The position numbers and the translations under genes are program-made. Positions 54,599 through 63,741 of a DNA stretch of 64,000 nucleotides are shown piece after piece. Under the pieces are notes generated by a model. It was given only the letters and a program-made list of their open reading frames with translations, did no database searches and was not told the origin of the DNA. The DNA comes from Pelobates cultripes (taxonomy: Eukaryota > Chordata > Amphibia > Anura > Pelobatidae): contig OW240915.1 in NCBI GenBank assembly GCA_933207985.1, positions 119,761,756-119,825,755 of the forward strand, in the 5' to 3' direction. The stretch's first letter is position 1, and each line of letters opens with the position of its first letter.

Positions 54599-56485
54599 CT
54601 ACGCAATCAAAACAAACAAGACCTTGGAGAATGTTCTTGGAGCTGTGCTGAGACCGAACGGCAGGGCTTGGAATTGAAAATGCCCTTGTTCCACCGCAAA
54701 CCGAAGGAATTTCTGATGTTCTGGAGCGATGGGGATGTGGAAATAAGAGTCTGCCAAGTCTATAGAAATCATCCATTGGTGTGGAAAAACAACCTTTATG
54801 ATGGATTGAATAGACTCCATCTTGAACTTCCGGATGAGGAGATGCTGATTTAGTCTGCTTAAGTCTAAGATAGGTCTCCAACCACCTGAAGCTTTTCTGG
54901 TGAGAAACAGGTGAGCGTAAAACCCTTGACCTTGCTGTCGCTGAGGAACTGAAATTATGACATTTCCTTCCTGGAGTGTCGAGATGAAATCTTTTAAGGC
55001 CTGTCTTTTTACTGCATCTCCTGGCCATTTGGTCATTTGAAAGGAGTAAGCTGGAGGGGGTCTGAAGAATTCTAAACGATATCCTCTTCTTATGATATCC
55101 AACACCCATTTGTCTGTGGTGGATAGTTCCCATACATCTTGGAAGATTAACAGACGTGCCCCCACACCTACTGACTGGGGGGAAGACCAGTCATAAAGAT
55201 CTGGGGTTCTTGTGGAACGAGGCGCCTCTAGATTTACCGCCTCTGGTAGATGACTGTCCACCTCTCCAAGGCTGGGATCTTCCATGCTCTCTTCTCGAAA
55301 GGAAAAATAGTCTGGATATCGTTTGGATCGAAAGGAACCTCTGGGTTTACGATCCTGCGGGAGAAAAGCTCTTTTGCCTTCGGCTGCTCTTTTAATACAT
55401 TCATCCAAGTTTTTTCCAAACAACATGTCGCCGTGGAAAGGTAAGGCACATAAACTAGATTTAGAAGAGGTATCTGCTATCCAGGACCTTAACCATAAAG
55501 CCCTTCTGGCTGAAACGGAGAGGGCCATATTTCTGGCAAAGGCCTTAACCAGATCCACCGAAGCGTCAGACGTAAAGTCTACTGCAAGCTTTATATCTTT
55601 TAGACTTTCCAGAAGACTGGATCTGCTCCTGCCTCTTTGGATGTCTGCCTCTAGATTTTCCATCCAGATCTTTAAAGCTCTGGAAACTGAAGTGAGAGCG
55701 ACTGCTGGATGGAGGCCTGTGCCTGCAGCCACGTAAGCCTTGGCGAGGTTCAGATCCATTTTTCTATCCATGGGATCTCTAAATGAACCTGCGTCGTCAA
55801 CCGGTAGAGTAGTGTGTTTGGCCAGTCTTACTACGGCCGCATCTACCTTAGGAGCCGAATCCCAACAGCTGGAGTCTTTTCTCTCAAATGGATAAAGACG
55901 AGCAACTCTGCCTTGAGATGTCAGTTTTCTACGAGTATTAGACCACTCGTCTTCAATCAGCTCCTTGATTGTCTCATGAGCTGGAAATGTGGCTCTCTTT
56001 TTCTTCAGATCAGCAAAATATCTACTGGAAGTAGAAGGTTGCTCTGAGGATATTTCCTTGAGACTCAAGGATTTGCGCACTCTGGATATTAAATGATCAA
56101 CTTGAGCAGGCTCCATGAATTCCGGGGCATAAGATTCTTCTGAAGAGGACAGCCCGTCCCTGTAGGAGTCCATGGACTCATCTGAGGATTCTTCCTGAGA
56201 AAACCCCAAGGGTTCAGCGAATCTGGGCCTCTTCTGGGACTTCCCAGCTTCTCTGATGCCCTGGGAGACTGCCTGCTTGATAAACTCCATCATATCTGGA
56301 GTAGGGGCAGTAGTAGAAGCACCAGCGGCTGTAGACAGGCATTCTGCGCAGAGACGTTTGCCTTCTAGTGGTTTATTGCTGCAGGCTTCGCATCTCTTCT
56401 TCATAGGCGACTTGCCTTTGGAAGTTCTGGATGCTTTAATTCCCGTAGAGTTGTCATAATAGGGAAATACAATTAAACCAGGCAC
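54599..56485 (-). pseudogene. DIRS #2 fused gag-RT open frame
   Basis: 628-codon open frame, reading from a GTG at 56485; the first ATG in frame is near 56404 (MKKRCEACSNKPLEGKRLCA). A CX2C...CX2C cluster at the start (CEACSNKPLEGKRLCAEC) suggests a small zinc site. Residues ~30-460 are Gag-like with acidic and Ser-rich parts (EESSDESMDS) and a helical centre (MALSVSARRALWLRSWIAD). RT starts at about 470: FYAHLFLTRKASGGWRPILD, ISIDLADSYFHIPI (first catalytic D) and FQALPFGLSTAPRTFSKV. It stops at a TAG (54599-54601) where a tryptophan codon is likely, just before YLDD. Gag and RT share one frame without a visible boundary. Confidence 0.88.
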
Positions 56486-56819
56486 TCTTTTGTTTGGTAT
56501 AGATAGAGAGAGAGAAAAATAATGGCTTACCTATAACCTTTGGATTGTGAACTTTGTTTATGAACGGATGCCTCAGAGTCTGATGAGAAAGATTTGTCCA
56601 TCTTCCCTGTCATAATATAGGAAGGAACTGAAATATTTATACCCAAAAAAGTATAAAAATTCAATTTGTGAAAAAAGGGGATGTGCCTTTAAGAAATAAA
56701 ACCATACCTGAGTTACAGAAAACTGGAGGCTTGAAAATAAACGAACAAAACTGGAACAAAAGATGCTGCAAGAGCTCCCCGGAGTCCAGGCAACCTGAAA
56801 CAGGTAAAGAAATTCAAAT

Positions 56820-57060
56820 TTGGCGCCTTTTTAAAGGCGGCGAATGACGTCACCGATGACGTCACCGCAAACACGAAAGAACGCCCCGCGCATGTGCGCA
56901 ATTACGTCCACAGATGCAGCCACCGGTCTGCGCATGCGCGGAAGAAGCCATGACGCGGCCGCCGGACCGCACATGCGTTGGGACCGGGGATGACGCGCCC
57001 GCAGCCCGCGCAGGCGCAGAGCACCAGGGGGACGCCACCAAGATGGCGGCAAGCCGGAAA
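56820..57060. promoter_or_regulatory. CpG-rich leader with tandem CRE and NRF1-like sites
   Basis: Within the DIRS #2 5' leader, two perfect TGACGTCA palindromes (56845-56852, 56857-56864) lie 4 bp apart. A TGCGCATGCGCG near 56929 fits NRF1, and similar GCGCA words follow. The region is far richer in CpG than its surroundings. Probable enhancer/promoter for the minus-strand genes (inference). Confidence 0.6.
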
Positions 57061-57539
57061 AAGCCCGGTAAAATTTAAAATCTTTAAAGGGAAAGGGGAA
57101 AAAGGAGAGAAAAGAAAAAAAAAAAATCCTTGGCATATACAGAGAGGTGGAAGAGGGAAACCTGACAGCCATTAGTAATCGAATACATAAGAAATGCATT
57201 TAAACTTACTGTGCCTGCCAGGTAGAGGTAAGAAGAATCTTCTGAAGATGAGGTTCTTCTGCCACTTCTTGCTACCGCTTGGTTACTGCAGGGAATGTTC
57301 GTTACTGGCAATATTTTTGCTTGCTACCCCTAGGGTCACTGCAAGTGGCTCCCGGTCACTAAAGAAGCATCTCCAGGGGGATATCCTTTGCGCAGGGCCA
57401 CGTACTGGAGACTTCCCAAGGAAGAGAAGCTGAACTCCCTTGAGGCCAAAGGTAAAAACCCTCAGGTAAGCCAAAGAGAAAAAAAAAGTATGTTCACAGT
57501 CTATAATGACTGGAGTCCTATAGGGATAGGACAGGAAAA

Positions 57540-57663
57540 AAAAGACTGAGGGACCATTGGTGGGAGGGGGTATTTATACCCCTGATTTTAATTCTGTTCC
57601 TGTCTAATTAGGGATAGGGAGGAGCTAACCCATTGTTGTGCTGCCATGGATATGGCCAGGAAA
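57540..57663 (-). repeat. DIRS #2 inverted terminal repeat (5' end) with TATA box
   Basis: Complement of 51960-52085. On the minus strand GGGGTATAAATACCCC (about 57575-57590) is a likely core promoter 1.1 kb upstream of gag; the same box occurs in the other repeat. Confidence 0.87.
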
Positions 57664-57870
57664 TATATATAATCAGACCTCCGGCACTCACCATCACTAA
57701 AAAATATAACTTGTAATACCTGGGTGCTTCCAGCGCCAAACATAAAGCAAATAGTGAACGGAGCACTCCTTAGGAAATTTTCAATTGTGTATTTAATAAG
57801 TAATCTTGATGCTATTTGCTTTATGTGTGTATGTATATATATATATATATATATAAATATATATATTTAT
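57664..57870. repeat. AT-rich flank with (TA)n
   Basis: No gene; a TATA microsatellite at about 57834-57867. Confidence 0.8.
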
Positions 57871-58592
57871 TGTGATCCTTGTCAGCAGGTAGCACGGTCC
57901 TCTAGGGCAAAAACATGCACAGTCCTTGTAATTGCATATACTCCAGGCACTTTATTTGTAAATCCACACAGGATACAGCAGTAAATGAAAACATAAATGT
58001 AACAGAAAACCCTATAAACAAAAACCTAGCTCGTCTGAGCACTAACTGACATTAGGTTCCCTATCTCTCAGGGTTAAACTAAACAAAACAATATTGCACC
58101 AACCTTATTAGATAGCAACACTCTGCTAGCTAGCCTGTTGCTTTCCTTTCTGCACTCCCAGTGCTCCAAGCCAGCCTTGCCCTGACTGCTTTCCTTTCTG
58201 CACTCCCAGTGCTCCAAGCCAGCCTTGACTGCTTCCTTTCTGCACTCCCAGTGCCTAGTCTTCTTGACTCTGTATATGGAGAGAACAGCCTCTCTCCTAC
58301 CTGCTTCCTGGGAGGAAGCCAGCAATCCCTCCCCTTTACCTGCCTAGTCGGGAGGGGTTTATTTCAACTGCAACAGCTGATTAACTGCAGCTGAGCAGTG
58401 GATTGGAGACGGTCCAAAAAACCCTGGCCTGGATCTATGTCTCCCCAGAAAACCACTAAACTGTGGAGTGGAGCATTGGCCCACCCTTCTCTCCAAATGC
58501 TCCACCCCAGGGGCCCATAACTAAACAAAGCTTTGTGTACACGTACACGTACTTCCCCTGGGGTTAAAAGGCCTATCTGCCTTCACTTTATC

Positions 58593-58595
<3 letters not shown>
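57871..58595 (-). repeat. Probable solo LTR, inverted
   Basis: 725 bp with TG...CA ends on either strand (TGTGATCCTTG...CTTTATCACA). On the minus strand an AATAAA (57951-57956) lies near its 3' end. Three copies of a ~45-bp unit (TTTCCTTTCTGCACTCCCAG) sit at 58141-58255. It is embedded in (TA)n, so a target duplication cannot be judged. The family is not recognised. Confidence 0.55.
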
Positions 58596-58627
<32 letters not shown>

Positions 58628-58941
58628 TTTTTTGTAATTATTTTTATTTATATCTAGATATATTTATATATAGTGATATATGTATATACTTATGTATATA
58701 GATATATATATATATTTCGTTCTACATGTATTTTGATATCAATATATATTAATATCAAAATACAGTTAACACGAAATTACACACATATATATTATTTATT
58801 ATTTTTATACGAATTTACATATTTATTTTATATTACATATAATGATATATATTTAATCAATATCATTCTACGTGTATTTTGATATTAATATATAAATATA
58901 TATATATATATATATTAATCTTAAAATACACCTAGACTGTG

Positions 58942-58996
<55 letters not shown>

Positions 58997-59000
58997 TTAG
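58596..59000. repeat. Compound (TA)n microsatellite
   Basis: Long TATA runs at 58596-58623, about 58893-58913 and 58945-58992, with AT-rich spacers that themselves contain inverted copies (TTTTGATATCAATATATATT). ORFs here are low-complexity artefacts. Confidence 0.93.
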
Positions 59001-59332
59001 ATCATATGATCTACGTATATATTGTTTTGTGTTAAACTGTGTTTTAACTTTTTTTTCTAAATTTTTCAAGAAGCAGGAGGAGTACCTGTAATAAATACCT
59101 TTGTAAGTATGCCGCAGTAAATTTGCCTGTTAATAAGTATCACATTACGTTTGTTCCTTAATTAACGAGCATACTTATTGTGGTATAAGTTAAATGGCAA
59201 ACATACTGTGGTGTTTATTAAATGGAAAACCAACTGAATTTATTATTGACTGTGGTATGTTCTGTGGGGCAACATGACACTGTTCTGTGTATGCATTTTA
59301 TGACACCTATGTTGAGGAGTGCTGGCATGTTT
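59000..59332. other. Unassigned AT-rich spacer
   Basis: No gene, repeat pair or hairpin found. Confidence 0.5.
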
Positions 59333-59333
59333 T

Positions 59334-59382
59334 ATACACACACACACATACACACAAAAACACACACACACACACACACACA
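59334..59382. repeat. (CA)n microsatellite
   Basis: About 49 bp of CA repeats with small interruptions; a matching (TG)n tract is at 59741-59762. Confidence 0.95.
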
Positions 59383-59662
59383 CCAGTGTTCCTCAACCTT
59401 TTTTCACCCACATAGAAGTTACCTCAAACAAGAGCACTCAGTGGTCTTCTTGTGAACTTGAATTTCTTCAAAAATGGGTTAATTCTTAACATCAGTATGT
59501 CAGTCAATATTTTGTATCCTGATAAAATTGCAATTATGGAGTAAAATGTTAATGTTAATAATCAACCCATTTTTTATAGAAATTTCAGTTCACAAGAAGA
59601 CCACTGAGCATTCTCCTTTGAGATAACTTATTGCTGTGAGGCTGAAGGTACACGGTGGCAAG
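59383..59662. mobile_element. Foldback hAT-type MITE
   Basis: Starts CAGTGTTCCTCAACCTTTTT, a common hAT end. Inner arms CAGTGGTCTTCTTGTGAACT (about 59439) and GTTCACAAGAAGACCACTGA (about 59589), plus AATGGGTTA / TAACCCATT-like words, form a hairpin. Confidence 0.75.
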
Positions 59663-59979
59663 AAATATACAAAAGTGACTCAATCACTTTTCTAAAGAGA
59701 GCACACTCCGTAGTTTTCCTTTAGAAATGATTTTCGTTCAAGTGTGTGTGTGTGTGTGTGTGTATGTGTATATATATATATAGTTGTAATCCAATATTTT
59801 TTTAATTAGAAAAGCAAGTGGGAGAAGCAAAAAAGCAGAGGCAGCCCAGGTTGTTAGGAGCAGTCCTGGGAGGATATAGTGCAGAGGAGAATGAACCAAT
59901 GTATTTTCAGAGGAAGGATAGGGAAAACCAGGAGAAAATTGAGAATGTAACAACCTATAATGAACAGCGTCAGTTGTGT

Positions 59980-60269
59980 TCACTTTGTGGATGATAATGA
60001 GAAATAAATATCTGAGTGCATTCTTCCCGCAGATATATATTCATCATCATCATCCCTTCTGGGAAGACTCTGCGCACGTCGTTCACGAAATAGGCTATCT
60101 ACATCAGCATTGGGTATGCCCAAATTATGGGCAGCTTGGGCGCGCATTAGAATGCACACTTCATCCCTCATTTCCATAAAGTGCTGCATATTTAGATCCA
60201 AGGAAACCAGTGCTGCATATTTCGAAACCAACGCCCTCATTCAAAATGTTAGACATGGAGCGTACCTTG
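59980..60269 (-). pseudogene. Myb/SANT gene, last-exon 3' part
   Basis: Reads ALVSKYAALVSLDLNMQHF, MEMRDEVCILMRAQAAHNLG, VDSLFRERRAQSLPRRDDDD and ends with TGA at 59980-59982. A leucine-rich helical segment is consistent with dimerisation. A frame change near 60240 separates it from KVRSMSNILNE upstream. Confidence 0.68.
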
Positions 60270-60790
60270 TGTGGTGACATTCTGTCATCAAACTAATATG
60301 GTGACCAAGGGTCATGTGACCAAGCTCATGTTTGCTTTTCTTACAGTGGGATAAGCTTTACCCTTTTGAAATGTTAATTGGGTAATTCAATACATTTACA
60401 AGTCAGGAAAGAGATAACCACTTCCTCCTTTTTCTCCATTCCTCTCTGTTCCTTCTTGGCTGTGCTGCAGAGCAGATGTGCAGATGCCATGGTCTATCTT
60501 GGTTAACTATGTTACTGTCTGTTGCTTCCTTTTCTTCCTTGGTGGATGTGATGTTGAACTTGCAGCAGTGAGCCATTACTAGATGTGAAGGCCTAACAGT
60601 GGGTGAGATCAAACGTGTGGGTAAGGGGATTACTATATAGATAGATAGATTTAAAAAGGGTTGTTGCTCCGTGGGTATGGGCTGTGTGTTTGTGATACAT
60701 TTATAGTATTGTGTTGTTGCCTTTTAATAAATACCTTTTAATGTAGACGAACCTTGTGTAATATATATATTAATTTGGTGATACACCACA
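60270..60790 (+). repeat. Solo LTR of the Gag-only family, target duplication CCTTG
   Basis: 521 bp, TGTGGTGACATTCTG...ACACCACA, homologous to 46027-46473 but with a diverged middle. CCTTG at 60265-60269 and 60791-60795. It lies in opposite orientation to the gene it interrupts and splits its last exon. Confidence 0.92.
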
Positions 60791-61015
60791 CCTTGGTTAT
60801 TACATTCTGCAAAAGTTCTCGCTGATTCTCCCTATCCTGCTGTATGGACGTCTCCAGTTCAGCTTGACGAGCCTGGATTGTCGCATACAGCGCAGCCAAC
60901 TGTGGAGGGAATTGTGGCAACGGCATTTCTTCGGCCACTGATGTCACTGAATCAGGATCCACTGCTGTTAGGGTAATGACACCCAATTCTTGTAGGGGGA
61001 GAGCACCATCAGAAC
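60791..61015 (-). pseudogene. Myb/SANT gene, last-exon 5' part
   Basis: A splice acceptor TCTGTTCTCCCCTATAG precedes GSDGALPLQELGVITLTAVD, then EEMPLPQFPPQLAALYATIQ and a coiled-coil-like RQAELETSIQQDRENQRELL. A clean open frame up to the LTR. Confidence 0.78.
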
Positions 61016-61546
61016 CTATAGGGGAGAACAGAGAAAGAACATTGTTAGCATGTGTCATATGTTGCAATGCTAACTATTATCTGTACAACAATATTATTTA
61101 AACTTGGAAATAAGATATGTGCAGTCATGCTATTAATTTATTATTATATCTAAGTATAGTTATGCATCTTTGTCCCCCCCTAGCCCTTTCTCTGTCTCTT
61201 TGTGACCTCTCAACACATCTCTTTGTGCCCACCTCCCTTTCCTTCTAATCTCACTTCATGTATCGTGGCCGAGCGTCTCCAGGTAGAGAATCTCCGGTTT
61301 CTTCTCCATGACAGGAAGCTGATCGTTGCACCCAGCTTCCTGTCAGGCCAAGTACATAAAGTTAAAAGAAGGAGAGGAGTGATGTGCGCTCCCCCCACCC
61401 CTGCTGGTCACCCAGACATTGAGCCCCCTGGCCAGTGCGCCCCAGGCAGACGCCTAGTTTGCTTAGCGATTGACCCGGCCCTGCCTGTTACATAAACTAG
61501 TATGCCTGCAAAGAAAATGTGTACAGTTAAAGCATTTTTTACTTAC

Positions 61547-61645
61547 GCTCAGCAGTGGATCCCTGTTTCTGGACACCAGTGGCTGGCTGTTGGAGGGAAA
61601 CCACACTCATACGTGGTGAAAGAACGTCGACAAGTTGTGGATGGT
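61547..61645 (-). pseudogene. Myb/SANT gene, 99-bp internal exon
   Basis: Acceptor TGTATTTCAG and donor GTAAGT flank DHPQLVDVLSPRMSVVSLQQ, PATGVQKQGSTAE. Joining to both neighbours preserves frame (E-D before, A-E-R-S-D-G after). Confidence 0.77.
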
Positions 61646-61709
61646 CTGAAATACATGTATGTGGTAAATTAACTTCATATACAGTAAAATCACATACGTG
61701 TGTGTGTAT

Positions 61710-62052
61710 GTTTCTCACTGACGGGCACTAGAGGTGCTTCCGTGATTCTCACTGTGAAAATCACAGTGAGAAGATGCTGGACGTCCATAGGAAAGCATTG
61801 AGTAATGCTTTCCTATGGGCAGTTTGAATGCGCGCACGGCTCTTGCTGCGCATTCAGAGCTGACGTTGGCAGAGGGAGGAGTGTTCCCCAGTGCCGAGGG
61901 AGCCCGGCGCTGAAGAAAGGTAAGTGGCTGAAGGGGTTTGAGAAAGGTAAGTGGCTGAAGTGGGAAGGGGGCCACGACTGTGGTGGAGACCTAATTAGCT
62001 TATTGTGCCAGGAAAACAAGTTTTTTTGCCTGGCACTATAGTGGTCCTTTAA
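61710..62052. mobile_element. TTAA-type MITE in the intron
   Basis: The right end, CTATAGTGGTCCTTTAA at 62036-62052, is complete; the left end is truncated. It contains duplicated GTAAGTGGCTGAAG words. It stops two bases short of the splice donor at 62055-62060. Confidence 0.78.
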
Positions 62053-62060
62053 CAACATAC

Positions 62061-62248
62061 CTTCAGATGTTTCAGCACCAGTTGTCCCCTCCATCCCAAG
62101 GAGGTTGTCTCTTCCCAGGAACTGCAGGAGCTCCTCTTCATAGGGCAGCAGGTTCGGTTCTTGGTCTTGTTAACCGCCCCCTGTCTTCCTGGAGGCGGCT
62201 GCTGCCTTCTTCACCTTCCTCTTCACCATCCCTCTGATGTCGTAGTAA
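62061..62248 (-). pseudogene. Myb/SANT gene, 188-bp exon
   Basis: Acceptor TGTCATTGCAG, donor GTATGT. Encodes YYDIRGMVKRKVKKAAAASR KTGGG, a TAA, then DQEPNLLPYEEELLQFLGRD. The basic helix is the end of the DNA-binding domain. Confidence 0.78.
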
Positions 62249-62316
62249 CTGCAATGACATGTGTAATTGATGAATTAGTTTAATATGTTTCTATATATAT
62301 GTTTACTGACATGTTT

Positions 62317-62490
62317 AAAGGGGTACTATAGGCATCCAGACCAATTCAGCTCATTGAAATGGTCTGGGTTCAGTATCCCAGGTCCCTTAACCCTGTAAAG
62401 GTAACTATTGCAACTGCAATAATTATCTTTATGTGTTAACTCCACCTCTAGTGGCTGACTACCAAACGGCCACTAGAGGGACTTTTGGGT
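62317..62490. mobile_element. TTAA-type MITE, partial (intron)
   Basis: Left end TTTAAAGGGGTACTATAGGC, the CAGACCAATTCAGCTCATTG block of the family and a CCTCTAGTGGCTGAC / GGCCACTAGAGGG stem; the right end is missing. Confidence 0.7.
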
Positions 62491-62694
62491 TGTTAGGCAA
62501 CTTTTGGTCACCCCTCCATCTCCACCATCCCATGTGTATCACCCCTATTAACCCCCCTATCCCTGTGTGTCACTCCCATTAACCCTGCATCTCCCTTATT
62601 TAACACCACATTTGCCTACACTGTGTATGTTACTACACAGTGAAAGCTGTGGTACAGAAAATCAGATTTGCAGATCAGATTGCTGTATCTAATG

Positions 62695-62800
62695 GATGGG
62701 CAGCGCGCATGCGCAGTACACCTATCAGATTCCTATAGCTGAAGGATGTGCCGCGCCCATGCGCAGTACACAGGATGTGCTGTGCGCATGCGCGGTACAA
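62695..62800. repeat. Three GCGCATGCGCAGTACA-like repeats
   Basis: Near 62704, 62757 and 62782: GCGCATGCGCAGTACAC, CCCATGCGCAGTACACAGG and GCGCATGCGCGGTACAA. The core fits an NRF1-type site; in an intron of the Myb/SANT gene. Confidence 0.6.
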
Positions 62801-63089
62801 ACTTCAGATTAAAGGCCCAGCTGGTCGAGTGTCATCATGCTCATGGTGCCTCCACCAGAAATCTATACCTCAAGGCCTGCTAGCGCACAGCTGATCTCGC
62901 GTCACTTCTGGTGACGTGGGGGCACGAGAAGTCACGTAGATATAGAAATCTGATAGATATAGATATCTGATAGGACAGCGGCGTTTTGCAAAATGATAGC
63001 CTCCCAATGAAGATCGCAGCAAAGGAGGCAGAGTGTGGGCGGAGCCAGCTGTGATGGACTTGTGCAGCTCTGCTATAAGGACGAGTAAT

Positions 63090-63453
63090 TAAAAGGACAC
63101 TCCAGGCACCTAGACCACTTCTGCCCATTGGAGTGGTCTGGGTGCCAACTCCCCCTACCCTTAACCCTGCAACTGTTTATATTGCACATTTCATAAACTG
63201 CAATATTTACCTTGCAGGGTTAACTCCTCCTCTAGTAGCATTGCTGAAATCCTCATAGGAAAGCATTGAAAGCTTTAGGTCTCATCCCACCAGCAGCCGT
63301 GCATGCGCAATAGGTCTCCCCCGCCGGATGACGTCAGAGGGGGAGGTTCGTGGACGGACCCTGAACAGCGCAGAGGGATGGGTGGTGGGAGGGAGAGGGG
63401 ACCTGCAGTGCCAGGAAAACTGTTTGTTCTCCTGACACTGGAGTGTCCCTTTA
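63090..63453. mobile_element. TTAA-type MITE, subfamily with CTCCAG ends (intron)
   Basis: Ends TTAAAAGGACACTCCAG and CTGGAGTGTCCCTTTAA; a GTGCCAGGAAAACTG / TTCTCCTGACAC hairpin near the right end. A second, partial end of this type is at 63500-63554. Confidence 0.8.
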
Positions 63454-63741
63454 ATTACAGTTACATTGCTGAGAGGGAGGTTAAACTGTGTTTTCACAGT
63501 TATAGTGACAGGAATACAAACATGTATTCCTGTCACTATAGTGTTCCTTTAAAGCTGAGCTGCACATAGTGTTTTTTTTCCCTCTATGTTCTTAAGTGAC
63601 CCAACCCTCACTTTTAAAAGACTTTAAAAGCATAGCTGCCAATGGTGGGGGTGTGTAGCAAAAGCACATGGAGGAAAAAAAATAAGTTTTAAAAAACATT
63701 GCATAAAGAAAATAATTTTTTAGGAATATAAGTGCACTTAC

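Larger units (their letters stand above)
51936..57663 (-). mobile_element. DIRS-type retroelement, nearly complete (#2)
   Basis: About 5.7 kb on the minus strand: left-window end = 3' end, right-window end = 5' end. The inverted terminal repeats (about 51960-52085 and 57540-57663) are almost perfect complements over ~120 bp, and an internal complementary region lies at about 52118-52225 next to the 3' end. Coding order on the minus strand is gag-RT, RNase H, methyltransferase-like, tyrosine recombinase. Only one nonsense codon and two single-base frame changes are apparent across about 4.2 kb of coding sequence. No target duplication, as usual for DIRS. Confidence 0.92.

Noticed and set aside
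54219..56459. Plus-strand ORFs across DIRS #2
   Set aside because: They are antisense shadows of the gag-RT frames.
58596..59000. Tyr/Ile-rich ORF and inverted repeats in TATA DNA
   Set aside because: Low-complexity microsatellite; any inverted repeat is a trivial consequence of alternating TA.
61202..61495. 97-codon ORF in the Myb/SANT gene intron
   Set aside because: No motif; a CAGGAAGCTG / CAGCTTCCTG hairpin near 61311-61342 suggests another short repeat.
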